64,000 bases of DNA from Pseudovibrio sp. Ad37 (GCF_001623075.1 NZ_LMCF01000218.1:62001-126000); one strand, 5' to 3'; positions 28,586-36,998 are shown, numbered from the stretch's first letter. Program-made: numbers and translations. The notes: generated by a model from the letters alone, not told the origin.

Positions 28586-29818
28586 TCAGTTTTCCATCCG
28601 CACAAACGCCGTTGCCGCCTTACGAACCGAGCGCCAGATAAAGACGAGTAAGCCGATAAGCGCCATACAGGTCAGCACAGTGGCCACAATCCGAAACGTT
28701 CCGGCAAATCCAACCGCAGCAATCAAAGGAATGCTGACAAAAACAGAGAGGAACTGACCAAGGAAAACGGAGGAAGTCAGCACCCCACCTGCCATACCAC
28801 GCCGGAAACTCGGAGCCACCTGAAGTGCAATCGCCGGAAAGTTCGGCATCGCAAGCGCATACCCGGCCCCCATAGAGGCCGTTCCAAGGAACACGCTCCA
28901 GGTTTCCTGCAAGGTCAGCAACATCAACCCAATCGCCATAAACCCATAGGCCAGTGTAAATGCACCACTGTAACCAACACGCGCTTTAATCCGCCCATAA
29001 AGCAGAGCCGCCGTGCCACCAGTCAACATCAACGCGCCCAGCGCAGCACCTGTCATACTCGCACTGTCATAACCTTGAGCATCCAAAAAGAACGGCAACT
29101 GTGTCGGCATGAGGAAGAAGATCATATTGGTCAGCATTTGCAGCAAAGCCAGCGCTGCCAACAACCAGACCCAAGCCGGAGATCCATCGTCTTCTGCACT
29201 TGCAACCTTCTTTGCAGCTGCTGAGTGCTTCACCGGCTCGCTGATATAACGCCACAAAAACGGCACCATGAGCAACGCAAGCCCATAAATCGCAAACGGT
29301 AACCGCGGAGAAGTGACGGCCAGCAATCCAGCCATTGAGATAAAGAGAAAACCGCCGAAGTTGCGAGCAGAAGTCTGTAATCCCATCAACGAGCTGCGCT
29401 GGTTGCCGACAAAGTAGTCACCGATCAAAGCTGTTTGCGCCGTCATCACCATGGCAACTGCAATGCCAAGTCCCAGCCGGCTCACCAATATACTCGTCAG
29501 ATCCGGCAGGATCATGCCGGCGCTTCCCATCACAGCAAACAGCAAAACACCTGTAAGCAACAGTGCCCGCCGACCGTAGCGATCTGCGATCACTCCAGCC
29601 AGCGGGGCACAGATAATAACAGTCAGCGAGGGCGTTGAGACCAAAAGCCGGGACAACCAGAGAACATTTGGATCATCCCGGAACATCTCCTCCAATCCAG
29701 CAAGAGCAGGACTGATCGTTGCGTTCGCCATGACTGTTAAAGTAGCCGCCATTAAAAGAGCAATCGCTCTGGGGTCTTTCCAGACCTGTTGCTCGGGCTC
29801 CACGTGCACTTGTTTCAT
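28586..29818 (-). CDS. MFS transporter, drug-efflux type
   Basis: A 410-residue major facilitator with about 12 TM segments. The loop 2-3 motif is GVIADRYGRRALLL, matching the MFS motif A (GxxaDrxGrr), and RLGLGIAVAMVMT fits motif B. A central cytoplasmic loop (KHSAAAKKVASAEDDG) separates the two halves. ATG 29818 is preceded by AGAGGAT. The gene is divergent from a MerR regulator, and the promoter between them has the 19-bp spacing typical of MerR control, so induction by the transported compound or a stress is likely. The substrate is unknown. Confidence 0.85.
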   Translation of the reverse strand: MKQVHVEPEQQVWKDPRAIALLMAATLTVMANATISPALAGLEEMFRDDPNVLWLSRLLVSTPSLTVIICAPLAGVIADRYGRRALLLTGVLLFAVMGSAGMILPDLTSILVSRLGLGIAVAMVMTAQTALIGDYFVGNQRSSLMGLQTSARNFGGFLFISMAGLLAVTSPRLPFAIYGLALLMVPFLWRYISEPVKHSAAAKKVASAEDDGSPAWVWLLAALALLQMLTNMIFFLMPTQLPFFLDAQGYDSASMTGAALGALMLTGGTAALLYGRIKARVGYSGAFTLAYGFMAIGLMLLTLQETWSVFLGTASMGAGYALAMPNFPAIALQVAPSFRRGMAGGVLTSSVFLGQFLSVFVSIPLIAAVGFAGTFRIVATVLTCMALIGLLVFIWRSVRKAATAFVRMEN

Positions 29819-29854
29819 TTGCTTATCCTCTTGCAAAATTACCCTGTTGAGATC

Positions 29855-29885
29855 AGGATACGACTTCAAGTCAACTTGAGGTCAA
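29855..29885 (-). promoter_or_regulatory. MerR-type promoter with SoxR-box-like dyad
   Basis: Reading towards the MFS gene, -35 TTGACC (29880-29885) and -10 TATCCT (29855-29860) are separated by exactly 19 bp, the elongated spacing of MerR-activated promoters. Between them lies the dyad ACCTCAAGTTGACTTGAAGT (29863-29882), close to the known SoxR box. The dyad includes the GAGGT Shine-Dalgarno of the divergent merR gene, so autorepression is likely. Confidence 0.7.
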
Positions 29886-29887
29886 GT

Positions 29888-30310
29888 ATGAAACTGCTAG
29901 ATATTGGAGAGATCACCGAACGCTCAGGTGTGAAGCCCTCCACACTACGATATTATGAGGAAGTCGGGCTCATTCAGTCCATAACGCGGCACGGTCTCCG
30001 ACGTCAGTACGAGCCGCAAATCCTGACGAAACTCTCTCTGATCACACTCGCCAAGGCAGGTGGATTTTCACTGACAGAGATCGCAGGCATGTTTTCTGAA
30101 AAAGGACAGCTCCAGATCCCGCGAGAGCAGATCCGTGAACGTGCCGATCTGATTGATGAGCAAATCAAGGAACTCACAGCCCTGCGCGATATCCTGCACC
30201 ACGTAGCCGACTGCCCTGCCCCGAGCCATATGGAATGCCCCTCCTTCCAACGTATGCTCAAGGCATCGGACAGAAGGAAACCAGCAAAGAAAAAACCGCC
30301 GACCAAGTAG
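29888..30310 (+). CDS. MerR-family transcriptional regulator
   Basis: A 140-residue regulator. The N-terminal winged helix is typical (IGEITERSGVKPSTLRYYEEVGLI, then HGLRRQY), with a dimerisation helix around residues 75-105. The C-terminal effector part is short and has CPAPSHMEC with two Cys four-plus residues apart, then a Lys-rich tail. It does not have the four-Cys iron-sulfur motif of SoxR although its operator looks like a SoxR box. ATG 29888 has GAGGT upstream, inside the operator. It probably controls the divergent MFS gene and itself. Confidence 0.85.
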   Translation: MKLLDIGEITERSGVKPSTLRYYEEVGLIQSITRHGLRRQYEPQILTKLSLITLAKAGGFSLTEIAGMFSEKGQLQIPREQIRERADLIDEQIKELTALRDILHHVADCPAPSHMECPSFQRMLKASDRRKPAKKKPPTK

Positions 30311-30320
30311 CCGACGGTTT
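30288..30320 (-). terminator. Terminator after pepT
   Basis: On the minus strand an 11-bp stem with two G-U pairs (AAACCGTCGGC with GTCGGCGGTTT) and a six-base loop is followed by a run of Ts. It overlaps the 3' end of the convergent merR gene. Confidence 0.6.
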
Positions 30321-30352
30321 CATATTTTCAGGACGCGATTGCTAAGTTCAGT

Positions 30353-31594
30353 TTACTTCGCTGCACGCTCAACAAGCTTAAGGCATACCTGTGTCGCGCA
30401 TGCCATATCCTGCACGCTGATCCATTCCAACGGGCCATGGATTTCCTGCATGCCGGTGAAGATGTTCGGACAGGATGTACCCTTCGCAGTCAGCACAGAA
30501 CCATCGGTTCCACCACGGATCGGTTTGGAAGATACGCTCAACCCCATGTCCTCATAAGCTGCCTTAGCAAGCTCAACTGGGGTCATATCATCACGCAGCC
30601 AATGGTGCATGTTGCGATACTGCTCTCTAACCTCGCAAGAGATGGAAGCACGCGGCTCGCTCGCCTGAACAGCAGCACACACCTGCTCCAGCAAATCGGC
30701 TTTTGCTTCAAGACCTTCCAACTCAAAATCGCGCAGTACAAAATGCAACTCCGCTTCAGCTGCATTCCCCACCATGTCAGCAACGAAGATAAAGCCATCA
30801 CGACCATCGGTGGTCTCAGGTGTCATCGTTGCATGTGGTAACATAGCGATGATTTTGCCTGCCAGATGCAACGCATTGACCAACTTATCCTTCGCATAAC
30901 CAGGATGTACAGAAACACCAGTGATCTTTACTGTCGCACCATCAGCGCAGAAGTTTTCATAGTTCAGCTCGCCCACTTTGCCGCCATCCAGCGTGTAAGC
31001 GAAATCCGCACCCAGAGCGCTAGGCAACTTGTCATGCACACCGCGCCCGATTTCTTCATCCGGCGTAAACGCAATACGAAGCTTGCTATGAGGGATCTGC
31101 GGGTTTGCCAGCAGATGACGAGCAAGACACATGATGATCGCAACACCAGCCTTGTCATCCGCACCCAGCAACGTGCTTCCACTGGCGGTGATAATGTCAT
31201 CACCGATTTTCTCGCCAAGATAACGGGAGTTCTCAGGAGACAGGGACAGCTCAGAGGCATCCGGGAAGGAAATTGCAGAACCATCATAAGCACGATGAAC
31301 GCGCGGCTTCACACCTTCAGCATGGTAGGCTGGGGCGGTATCCACATGCGCAAGCAAGCCAATCACGGGCCCATTCGTCTCGATAGTCGCAGGAATGGTG
31401 GCAAGAACAACGCCGTACTCGGTCAGTTCAACGTCGCTGGCACCAATTTCCATCAGCTCAGCACGCAGCACCTTTTGTACATCAAGCTGGATCTGAGAGC
31501 TTGGGGACTCCGGGCACGTCTCATCGCTCTGGCTATCAATAGCGGCATAGCGAACGAGGCGCTCTTCCAGTTCCTGATCAAATTCTGTTCTCAT
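30353..31594 (-). CDS. pepT: Peptidase T (tripeptidase)
   Basis: An M20B metallopeptidase of 413 residues, the usual PepT length. Zinc ligands and catalytic residues are visible: GLLAHVDTAPAY (His and Asp), LLGADDKAGVAIIM (bridging Asp), FTPDEEIGRGVHD (catalytic Glu pair), YTLDGGKVGELNYENF and SVHPGYAKDKLVNAL from the lid domain, and GGTDGSVLTAKGTSCPNIFTG with the last zinc-site region. PepT releases the N-terminal residue of tripeptides in the cytoplasm. Single gene with a terminator. Confidence 0.93.
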   Translation of the reverse strand: MRTEFDQELEERLVRYAAIDSQSDETCPESPSSQIQLDVQKVLRAELMEIGASDVELTEYGVVLATIPATIETNGPVIGLLAHVDTAPAYHAEGVKPRVHRAYDGSAISFPDASELSLSPENSRYLGEKIGDDIITASGSTLLGADDKAGVAIIMCLARHLLANPQIPHSKLRIAFTPDEEIGRGVHDKLPSALGADFAYTLDGGKVGELNYENFCADGATVKITGVSVHPGYAKDKLVNALHLAGKIIAMLPHATMTPETTDGRDGFIFVADMVGNAAEAELHFVLRDFELEGLEAKADLLEQVCAAVQASEPRASISCEVREQYRNMHHWLRDDMTPVELAKAAYEDMGLSVSSKPIRGGTDGSVLTAKGTSCPNIFTGMQEIHGPLEWISVQDMACATQVCLKLVERAAK

Positions 31595-31685
31595 AGAAGA
31601 TCTCCTTGCAGTTACCTTCTATCTGCGCGAAGCTCCATCAACTTTCAAGTTGGAACACTGCCATAGGAGCAAAAGCAAACCGCTT

Positions 31686-32280
31686 TTACCGCACCTCACT
31701 CGCAATTTTCCCTGCAAACCCAAAAAGAACAAAGCCCGACAACACACGGAACCGGCGATACCGCGCCTGAGTAATAAAGCGCGCCCGTAACAACGAGGCC
31801 AACGCAGAATACCCGCTTAAAGATAGGACAGAGATTCCGCAAAACGTTGCAACAAGAATACTGGCCTGTGGCAGCAGGGCCAACTCAGAGCTCATAACTT
31901 GCGGGAACAGAGCAACAAAAAAACAGGATCGCTTTTGGGTTGGTCACCGCCAGCAAAAACGCTTCCCAGAACAGTGTCAATCCAGATACAGAAACGCTGA
32001 CATCCCCTGATAAATCAATCTCCTCACGCTTGAAGACAAACTTAAGCCCAAGCCAGACCAGATACCCAACGCCCAACCATCGGAATAAGCTCCACAAAAC
32101 CTCAGAGGTGAGCACAAAGCTCACCACACCACCTGCGCAAAATGCACCTGCAATCGCAAGCCCCAGCGTATTACCTAGGATAGTCGGGAAAACCCGGCCC
32201 ATCCCCAACTGCGCAGCCCGTCGCACCGTGTTGAGGATCGCTGGCCCCGGCGTGACAATATTCGCCGCGGAAATCAGCAT
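31686..32280 (-). pseudogene. LysE/RhtB-type amino-acid exporter, frameshifted
   Basis: The N-terminal 131 residues (VTPGPAILNTV motif, several TM segments, TNPKAILFF) end abruptly after a seven-T run (plus-strand A7, 31917-31923). The rest of the protein (MSSELALLPQ onwards, down to 31686) continues in another frame. With six Ts the frames join as AILFFVALFPQVMSSELA, a normal LysE sequence. It could be a true mutation, an assembly error, or slippage at the homopolymer. In-frame aromatic residues also precede the ATG at 32280, so the N terminus may be incomplete too. Confidence 0.8.
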
Positions 32281-32436
32281 AAAAGAAACCCAAGCCCAAA
32301 AATCTATTTTTGTATCCCATTGTATACATAAATTAAACCTTGGGTACTTGATCGGATTGAGACAGTCAACCCAACAAGACGGTATCTGTATTTTCTTGGA
32401 TCAAGGCTCACCTTCTCGGCAAGCAAAGCAAACAGC

Positions 32437-32730
32437 CTACTTTATTGACCGTGCAACACGAAAGGTTGGATGACTACGCCGCCTGTTGGTGACAAGGCAG
32501 CCACGCTCATCATCTGCCCAACCACCACCTTTGAACACGCGGTACTCTCCATAAACAGCTGGATCATAGAGATCCCAACACCACTCCCAAACATTGCCCA
32601 GCATGTCGTAGAGCCCAAACTCATTCGGCTCTTTGCACCCAACAATCTGCGGAGTTTCAACCGAATTTCCAGCAAACCACGCGATATCTTCAAGCGGACC
32701 ATATTCTCTGGTGATTGCTGCACTCTCACG
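32437..32730 (-). pseudogene. C-terminal fragment of a SUMF1/formylglycine-generating-enzyme-domain protein
   Basis: Hand translation of the minus strand gives about 97 residues with the family core: GPLEDIAWFAGNS, then PNEFGLYDMLGNVWEWCWD, FKGGGWADD and a C terminus ending RRRSHPTFRVARSIK before TAG. An upstream in-frame stop at 32731-32733 removes everything before it, and no suitable start is present. It is the last third of an FGE-sulfatase domain. The fragment abuts the ArsR gene promoter, so the upstream part was probably lost in a rearrangement. Confidence 0.8.
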
Positions 32731-32743
32731 TTAGTGTACAAAG

Positions 32744-33460
32744 ATGAGTACTGAACCCAGATTTGATATTATCGGAGCTGCACTAGCTGACCCCAACCGC
32801 TCCCGAATCCTTTGCGAAATGATGGATGGCCGAGCGTTTACCAACAAAGAACTAGCGTGCGTCGCCAATGTAACAGCTCAAACGGCGAGCGCACATCTCA
32901 AGCAACTGGAAGCAGCAGGATTGACGGCATCTCTTCGCAGCGGGCGCAATGTTTATCACCGAATTTCAAGTGCTGAGGTTGCAAGTATTTTAGAAACTCT
33001 GGCAGGCCTGTCACCCACAGATCACCTACACCGCGCTAAGAACAGAAACAAACCAGAAGTTGACGCCCTGCGCGCACGTAGCTGTTATAACCACATTGCC
33101 GGCAGGCTTGGCGTATTGATTACAAATCAGCTCATCACAAAAGGAGCTTTGCTATTACAAGGTGACTCGGCTTCAGTTACCCCTGAAGGAGTGGCATTTT
33201 TTCACGCAATCGATATCAACGTGCTGAATATAAACAACACTAAGAAACCTGCTGTAAAACTCTGCCTCGATTGGACCGAACGCCGTCACCATATATCCGG
33301 CCCCCTGGCAACAGCCATTATGGATAGGTCTTTAGAAAAGAAATGGTTAGAGCGATGCAAAGCGAGCCGAGCGCTTAAAATAACGGCTCTTGGATATGAA
33401 GCCTTTGACCGAAACTTTGGGATCAGTCACGACAGTCTTGAAGGCATATCTCTCACCTAA
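32744..33460 (+). CDS. ArsR-family winged-helix regulator
   Basis: A 238-residue regulator. Residues 1-95 form the ArsR helix-turn-helix: ALADPNRSRILCEMM, FTNKELACVANVTAQTASAHLKQLEAAGL, then the wing SGRNVYHRIS. The C-terminal half carries the LDWTERRHHISGPLATAI motif of a widespread ArsR subgroup with a C-terminal domain of unknown ligand. It has no CxC metal site in the usual place. The downstream YqfO-domain gene is in the same orientation 83 bp away with a palindrome in front of it, a likely target. Confidence 0.85.
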   Translation: MSTEPRFDIIGAALADPNRSRILCEMMDGRAFTNKELACVANVTAQTASAHLKQLEAAGLTASLRSGRNVYHRISSAEVASILETLAGLSPTDHLHRAKNRNKPEVDALRARSCYNHIAGRLGVLITNQLITKGALLLQGDSASVTPEGVAFFHAIDINVLNINNTKKPAVKLCLDWTERRHHISGPLATAIMDRSLEKKWLERCKASRALKITALGYEAFDRNFGISHDSLEGISLT

Positions 33461-33510
33461 CAGTTCGTTCGGAACCGAACTGTCTGTTCTACCTTTTGCA
33501 GTCAAATTCA

Positions 33511-33532
33511 GTTATCTCAAATGAGAGATAAC
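33511..33532 (+). promoter_or_regulatory. Palindrome upstream of the YqfO-domain gene
   Basis: A perfect 8-bp inverted repeat, GTTATCTC (33511-33518) and GAGATAAC (33525-33532), with a 6-bp centre lies just before the Shine-Dalgarno. A hairpin ACAGTTCG/CGAACTGT (33460-33483) touches the arsR stop. Either could be the ArsR operator or an RNA structure. Confidence 0.45.
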
Positions 33533-33543
33533 CGGAGAACAAA

Positions 33544-33987
33544 ATGCCCCTTCCAACCCTAAAAACCAAAAGATTTACCCATGAACATGGCTTAAGAATT
33601 ACTGTTCAGGTTCCAGAACCAAGTGCCCAGAATATTATAGACCATCTATGCAAGATCACGTCATTAAAATATGGCGATTATGATAGCGTTACCTTTAAAA
33701 CTGCCGGAGGAATACAGCGGTTCCGATCATTGGGAAGTGGTCGCAATGCAGCGACAACGGATGCTGTCGAAGTGCTATGTATCGAGTTGTCTTTCTTCTT
33801 AGAAAACGACGCGGCTCTGGCAGCGCAGGTAATTGAAGAAGTCTATTGCACCCACCCCTATGAAGAGCCTGTCATCTTCGTAGAAAATTGTTTGCGGACA
33901 TTACACTTTCGCGGCATGGATGAGGGTAATCCAAATAGATTTTGGAATGCTGCGCCTGCCGATTGGGTCCCAGAAGAGCACAGATAA
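33544..33987 (+). CDS. Stand-alone YqfO/NIF3-insert (PII/CutA-like) domain protein
   Basis: A 147-residue soluble protein. The pattern is that of the domain inserted in YqfO-type NIF3 proteins: an initial strand (LRITVQVPEPSAQNIIDHL), GDYDSVTFKTAGGIQRFRSL, a strand VEVLCIELSFFLEN, and VIEEVYCTHPYEEPVIFV, where HPYEEP is the most typical motif. The flanking NIF3 metal-binding halves are absent. The function of the stand-alone form is not known to me. GGAG precedes the ATG. Its place next to an ArsR regulator suggests control by it. Confidence 0.65.
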   Translation: MPLPTLKTKRFTHEHGLRITVQVPEPSAQNIIDHLCKITSLKYGDYDSVTFKTAGGIQRFRSLGSGRNAATTDAVEVLCIELSFFLENDAALAAQVIEEVYCTHPYEEPVIFVENCLRTLHFRGMDEGNPNRFWNAAPADWVPEEHR

Positions 33988-33998
33988 ATCAGCTAAAA

Positions 33999-34025
33999 CC
34001 AAAGCACATTATCAATGTGCTTTGG
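33999..34025 (+). terminator. Hairpin after the YqfO-domain gene
   Basis: A perfect 11-bp stem CCAAAGCACAT / ATGTGCTTTGG with a 5-base loop begins 12 bp after the stop codon. It lacks a clear T run, so it may be a terminator or a stabilising hairpin. Confidence 0.5.
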
Positions 34026-34212
34026 GCGGCTTTAGCGAACGCGAAGAACATAGTATTTGCTAAGATACAGGTGAAGGTAGTCCTGTAAGGGCATTTCCTC
34101 AGAACAAGGGGCGAAAACTTTGGGCGAATTCCTTTCACAGATATAGAGTAACCACTATGGAAGAAAATCTGGAACAACTTGGGAAACCAGTACACTTCGT
34201 TGTAAACGAAAA

Positions 34213-34998
34213 TTAAAGTCGGAGCGCCTGAAGCGTGGAGTAATGCTCTGCTCCCTCCACAATGTGTAATTTTGCATCTGTCGGCAAAGCTTATTTTATT
34301 GCATACACCATTTCGATAGGTGACCATGTATCAGCAGACCCGTACCAAAGTTCTGTAGGGCAACGGATGCCATTCAGTACAGCAGACCAATCAGAGACAT
34401 AGGCCTTCAAATAAGCCCAATAAGTATCAGGATGTTTAACAAGGCTGCTTGTCAGTCCTGCACGCAGCACTCCAAAAACCTCAGGTTTTTCTATGAGTTC
34501 TTTTTCCTTCGCCCCGCACTTTGCAAACAGTCGGTTCAGCAAAAGCGCTGGCCCGATACGAAAGAAAAGCCCTTGAAAGGCAACTAGAAACTTCAGCAAA
34601 CGAGGTGTAGACTGCGCCACCTTAAACACAGGAGCTCCGGCAGTTTTGGGTAGGAAGTCGCCAAGACCAAGCGGAGCTGCAGCTGAAACGAATGTGAGCT
34701 TTGCCACCTTATCGGCCCGCGCACCAGCAATATGTGCAGCGGCCATCGTTCCAATCGAAAACCCAATAACGTGGATCACGGCTTGACCCCGACCAGCAGT
34801 CATCTCATCAAACTGCTGAACACAAGCCTCTTTGGGGTCCCCTTCCACATCAAGCAGATTGGGTGCAATAACCTCAACTCCTGACGGCAGGCTATCCTGA
34901 ATAAAGGCAATGTCATATGCACTTCCGGGAATGCCATGGCAAAAGTAGATCACTTGGGAAGGTTTAGAATCCTGCATGATCTGACTATATAAAAACAT
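34213..34998 (-). pseudogene. Alpha/beta hydrolase interrupted by an in-frame stop
   Basis: The open part (down to 34291) has the oxyanion segment IYFCHGIPGS, the nucleophile elbow VIGFSIGTM (Ser) and the acid in WYGSADTWSP (Asp). It then stops at TAA (34291-34293). Reading on in the same frame gives ALPTDAKLHIVEGAEHYSTL up to a second TAA at 34213-34215; this contains the GAEH motif with the expected catalytic His. The gene has therefore lost the third member of its triad through one nonsense codon, unless the stop is read through. The start is uncertain (34998 or 34977). A longer frame upstream overlaps rnpB and is not coding. Confidence 0.75.
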
Positions 34999-35079
34999 CG
35001 TAATATTGTCGACATATGCGCCAACAATCACGTTCAGCAGACCTGTGCCAAAAACACAGGCGTCCATGATGAAGAAATA

Positions 35080-35478
35080 AATACCAGTCGGCCTGTAAGC
35101 CGGGTTTTGTAAGGCACAGGCTGTTACACCCATACGCGACGGCAATTCATCTGGGATGCCCATTACTGAACACCTCTAGCGACCCACCCGGGCGGTCAGG
35201 TCTGGAAACATGACTGGAAGTAAACTTCCGCGCCGCCCCTATTCGGTCTTGCTCCCGGTGGGGTTTACCATGCCGTTTTTGTTGCCAAAAACGCGGTGGG
35301 CTCTTACCCCACCCTTTCACCCTTACCAATGCATGCACTGGCGGTTTGCTTTCTGCGGCACTTTCCCTAAGGTCACCCTCGCCGGACGTTATCCGGCACC
35401 GTGTCTCCATGGAGCCCGGACTTTCCTCCACTGCGGCCTTTCGGCACTTGCAGCAGCAACCGTCCGGCCGACTGGTGC
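35080..35478 (-). ncRNA. rnpB: RNase P RNA, bacterial type A
   Basis: The minus strand carries the universal core GGAGGAAAGTCCGGGCTCC, a GGTAAGAGCCCACCG segment and the 3' element ACAAAACCCGGCTTACAGG. The ends pair perfectly: ACCAGTCGGCC at the 5' end (35466-35476) with GGCCGACTGGT at the 3' end (35083-35093), forming helix P1. The length of about 400 nt is normal. RNase P RNA is the catalytic part that matures tRNA 5' ends. Ends are accurate to a few bases. Confidence 0.95.
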
Positions 35479-35482
35479 ACCT

Positions 35483-35511
35483 GAACTACGGAGCCTAAGG
35501 AAAAAGGTCAA
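35483..35511 (-). promoter_or_regulatory. rnpB promoter
   Basis: -35 TTGACC (35506-35511) and -10 TAGTTC (35483-35488) are separated by 17 bp, with the predicted RNA 5' end 5-8 bases after the -10 box. The spacing and position fit a housekeeping sigma factor. Confidence 0.6.
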
Positions 35512-35519
35512 GCAAAGAA

Positions 35520-36935
35520 TTACGCTTGCACACGATCTCCGCTCAGTTCCATTGCTTGCTCAAGAGCTTGAACAAAGCCACTCCGCAGCTTCTCATTCGC
35601 CTCAGCAAACCCAACAACAAGCCCCTTCTGCGGTGCGCCAAGATAAAATACAGAAAGCGGATTAACTCCAAAACCTTTCTGGTTCATCAAATCCGCAACA
35701 GCCACATCATCGCAGGTCTCCGGCAGATAAAGACAAGTCTGTAAGCCTCCGGTTGGCATGGAAACACCAACCTGATTGCCAAAACGCTCCCCGATCAATT
35801 GGCAAAGAGCCACACCGTTTTCATGGTAAGCACTGCGGATCTTGTTCAGATGCGCCCGAAAGTGCCCGCTCTCGATGAAATCAGCAAAAGCCATCTGTAC
35901 ATGCACATTGGCCAGTGCACCCGATGCCCGCTGCGCCAACTCCAATCCCACCACATGCTCTTTAGGAACAACAGCATAAGCAAGCCGGATCCCCGGCATG
36001 AGCGACTTTGCAGAAGTACCGATATAGATCACAGAGTGACGATCACTCAGCCCCTGAAGCGCTGCAATCGGCCGCCCTTCAAACAAGAACTCACTGTCGT
36101 AATCATCTTCTAAAATCACCGCACCTTTGTCATAAGCCTGCTTAAGCAACATAAGTCGCTCACTCATCTCCATGCGCCGGCCAGTTGGATATTGGTGTGA
36201 GGGCGTCACGTAGATCAAAGAGGCCCGCGTAACCTGATCGATCTCTGTCAAAGCTTGCACCTTCAACCCAGCAGCAAAAAAGGCTGATCGCGCACCCAGG
36301 TACCCCGGCTCCTCAAGCAGTGCCACGTCCCCTTCCTCAGAAAAGCACTGAGACATGAGCGAAAGCGCTGACTGTGTGGTTGGAAAAGCAAGAACCTGCT
36401 CGGGAGAGCAGACCACACCGCGCTCCTGCGCCAGATACTGCGCCAGTACCCGCTGCAACTCCGGCAGGCCGGAAGTGTGCTCATACCCAAGCGCATTACC
36501 GTTGAGCAGTCGCGCTGCTCGCCGCAAGCTCCGTGCCCACTGTTCTTTAGGAAACAGCTCCCGCGAAGGTTCACCCGGCTGCATGGAAACACCCCGCCCC
36601 GACGGGCTTGTGTAACGATGATTACAAGAAAACCGCTTTCCACGCGATGAAAGTGGAGGTGTCGTTTCACGAACAGGACCTGCAACAACAGCCCCTTCGA
36701 CCTCAGGCAAGGCCACCACTTCAGGCCGTGCACCAGACCGCACATCCACCAGCCCTTCAGAGCGCAGCAAATCATAGGCTGTGTTCACTGTGTTGCGAGA
36801 AACGGAGAGGCTGGTCGCCAACTGACGTGAGCTGGGCAACCGCTCTCCTTCAGGAACACGCCGCTTCAGAATTGCATCCCGATACTGCTGATAAATCTGA
36901 CTTGATAGCGGAGTGCTGACCTCACGATTGATCAT
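35520..36935 (-). CDS. MocR/PdxR-type regulator (GntR HTH plus aminotransferase domain)
   Basis: A regulator of about 471 residues. The N-terminal GntR winged helix is visible (PLSSQIYQQYRDAILKRRVPEGERLPSSRQLATSLSVSRNTVNTAYDLLRSEG in overall pattern), followed by a linker and a fold-type I aminotransferase domain with ILEDDYDSEF and the PLP-binding Lys in YIGTSAKSLMPG. Members of this family use PLP as an effector or make a covalent effector adduct. ATG 36935 is preferred to an upstream frame start at 36965. It is divergent from a PPOX-fold gene, which points to a role in vitamin B6 metabolism or a related pathway. Confidence 0.88.
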   Translation of the reverse strand: MINREVSTPLSSQIYQQYRDAILKRRVPEGERLPSSRQLATSLSVSRNTVNTAYDLLRSEGLVDVRSGARPEVVALPEVEGAVVAGPVRETTPPLSSRGKRFSCNHRYTSPSGRGVSMQPGEPSRELFPKEQWARSLRRAARLLNGNALGYEHTSGLPELQRVLAQYLAQERGVVCSPEQVLAFPTTQSALSLMSQCFSEEGDVALLEEPGYLGARSAFFAAGLKVQALTEIDQVTRASLIYVTPSHQYPTGRRMEMSERLMLLKQAYDKGAVILEDDYDSEFLFEGRPIAALQGLSDRHSVIYIGTSAKSLMPGIRLAYAVVPKEHVVGLELAQRASGALANVHVQMAFADFIESGHFRAHLNKIRSAYHENGVALCQLIGERFGNQVGVSMPTGGLQTCLYLPETCDDVAVADLMNQKGFGVNPLSVFYLGAPQKGLVVGFAEANEKLRSGFVQALEQAMELSGDRVQA

Positions 36936-36978
36936 CACAACATACTCAAACAACTGGCACCCCAAAATTAGATTAAGC

Positions 36979-36998
36979 GGACCTATATACAGGACCAG
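36979..36998. promoter_or_regulatory. Direct repeats in the MocR/PPOX divergent region
   Basis: GGACC occurs twice 13 bp apart (36979-36983, 36992-36996) around a TATATA stretch, and an inverted CTGGTCC lies at 37121-37127. MocR proteins usually bind direct repeats near their own promoter, so this is a candidate operator. Confidence 0.4.

Noticed and set aside
32470-32754. Plus-strand frame of 94 residues before the ArsR gene
   Set aside because: It is antisense to the SUMF1-domain fragment, which has unmistakable family motifs on the minus strand.
33989-34327. Minus-strand frame of 112 residues
   Set aside because: It is a frame shifted against the hydrolase tail; the informative frame is the in-frame continuation after TAA.
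35001-35163. N-terminal extension of the hydrolase frame
   Set aside because: It runs through the conserved 3' part of RNase P RNA and has no protein similarity.
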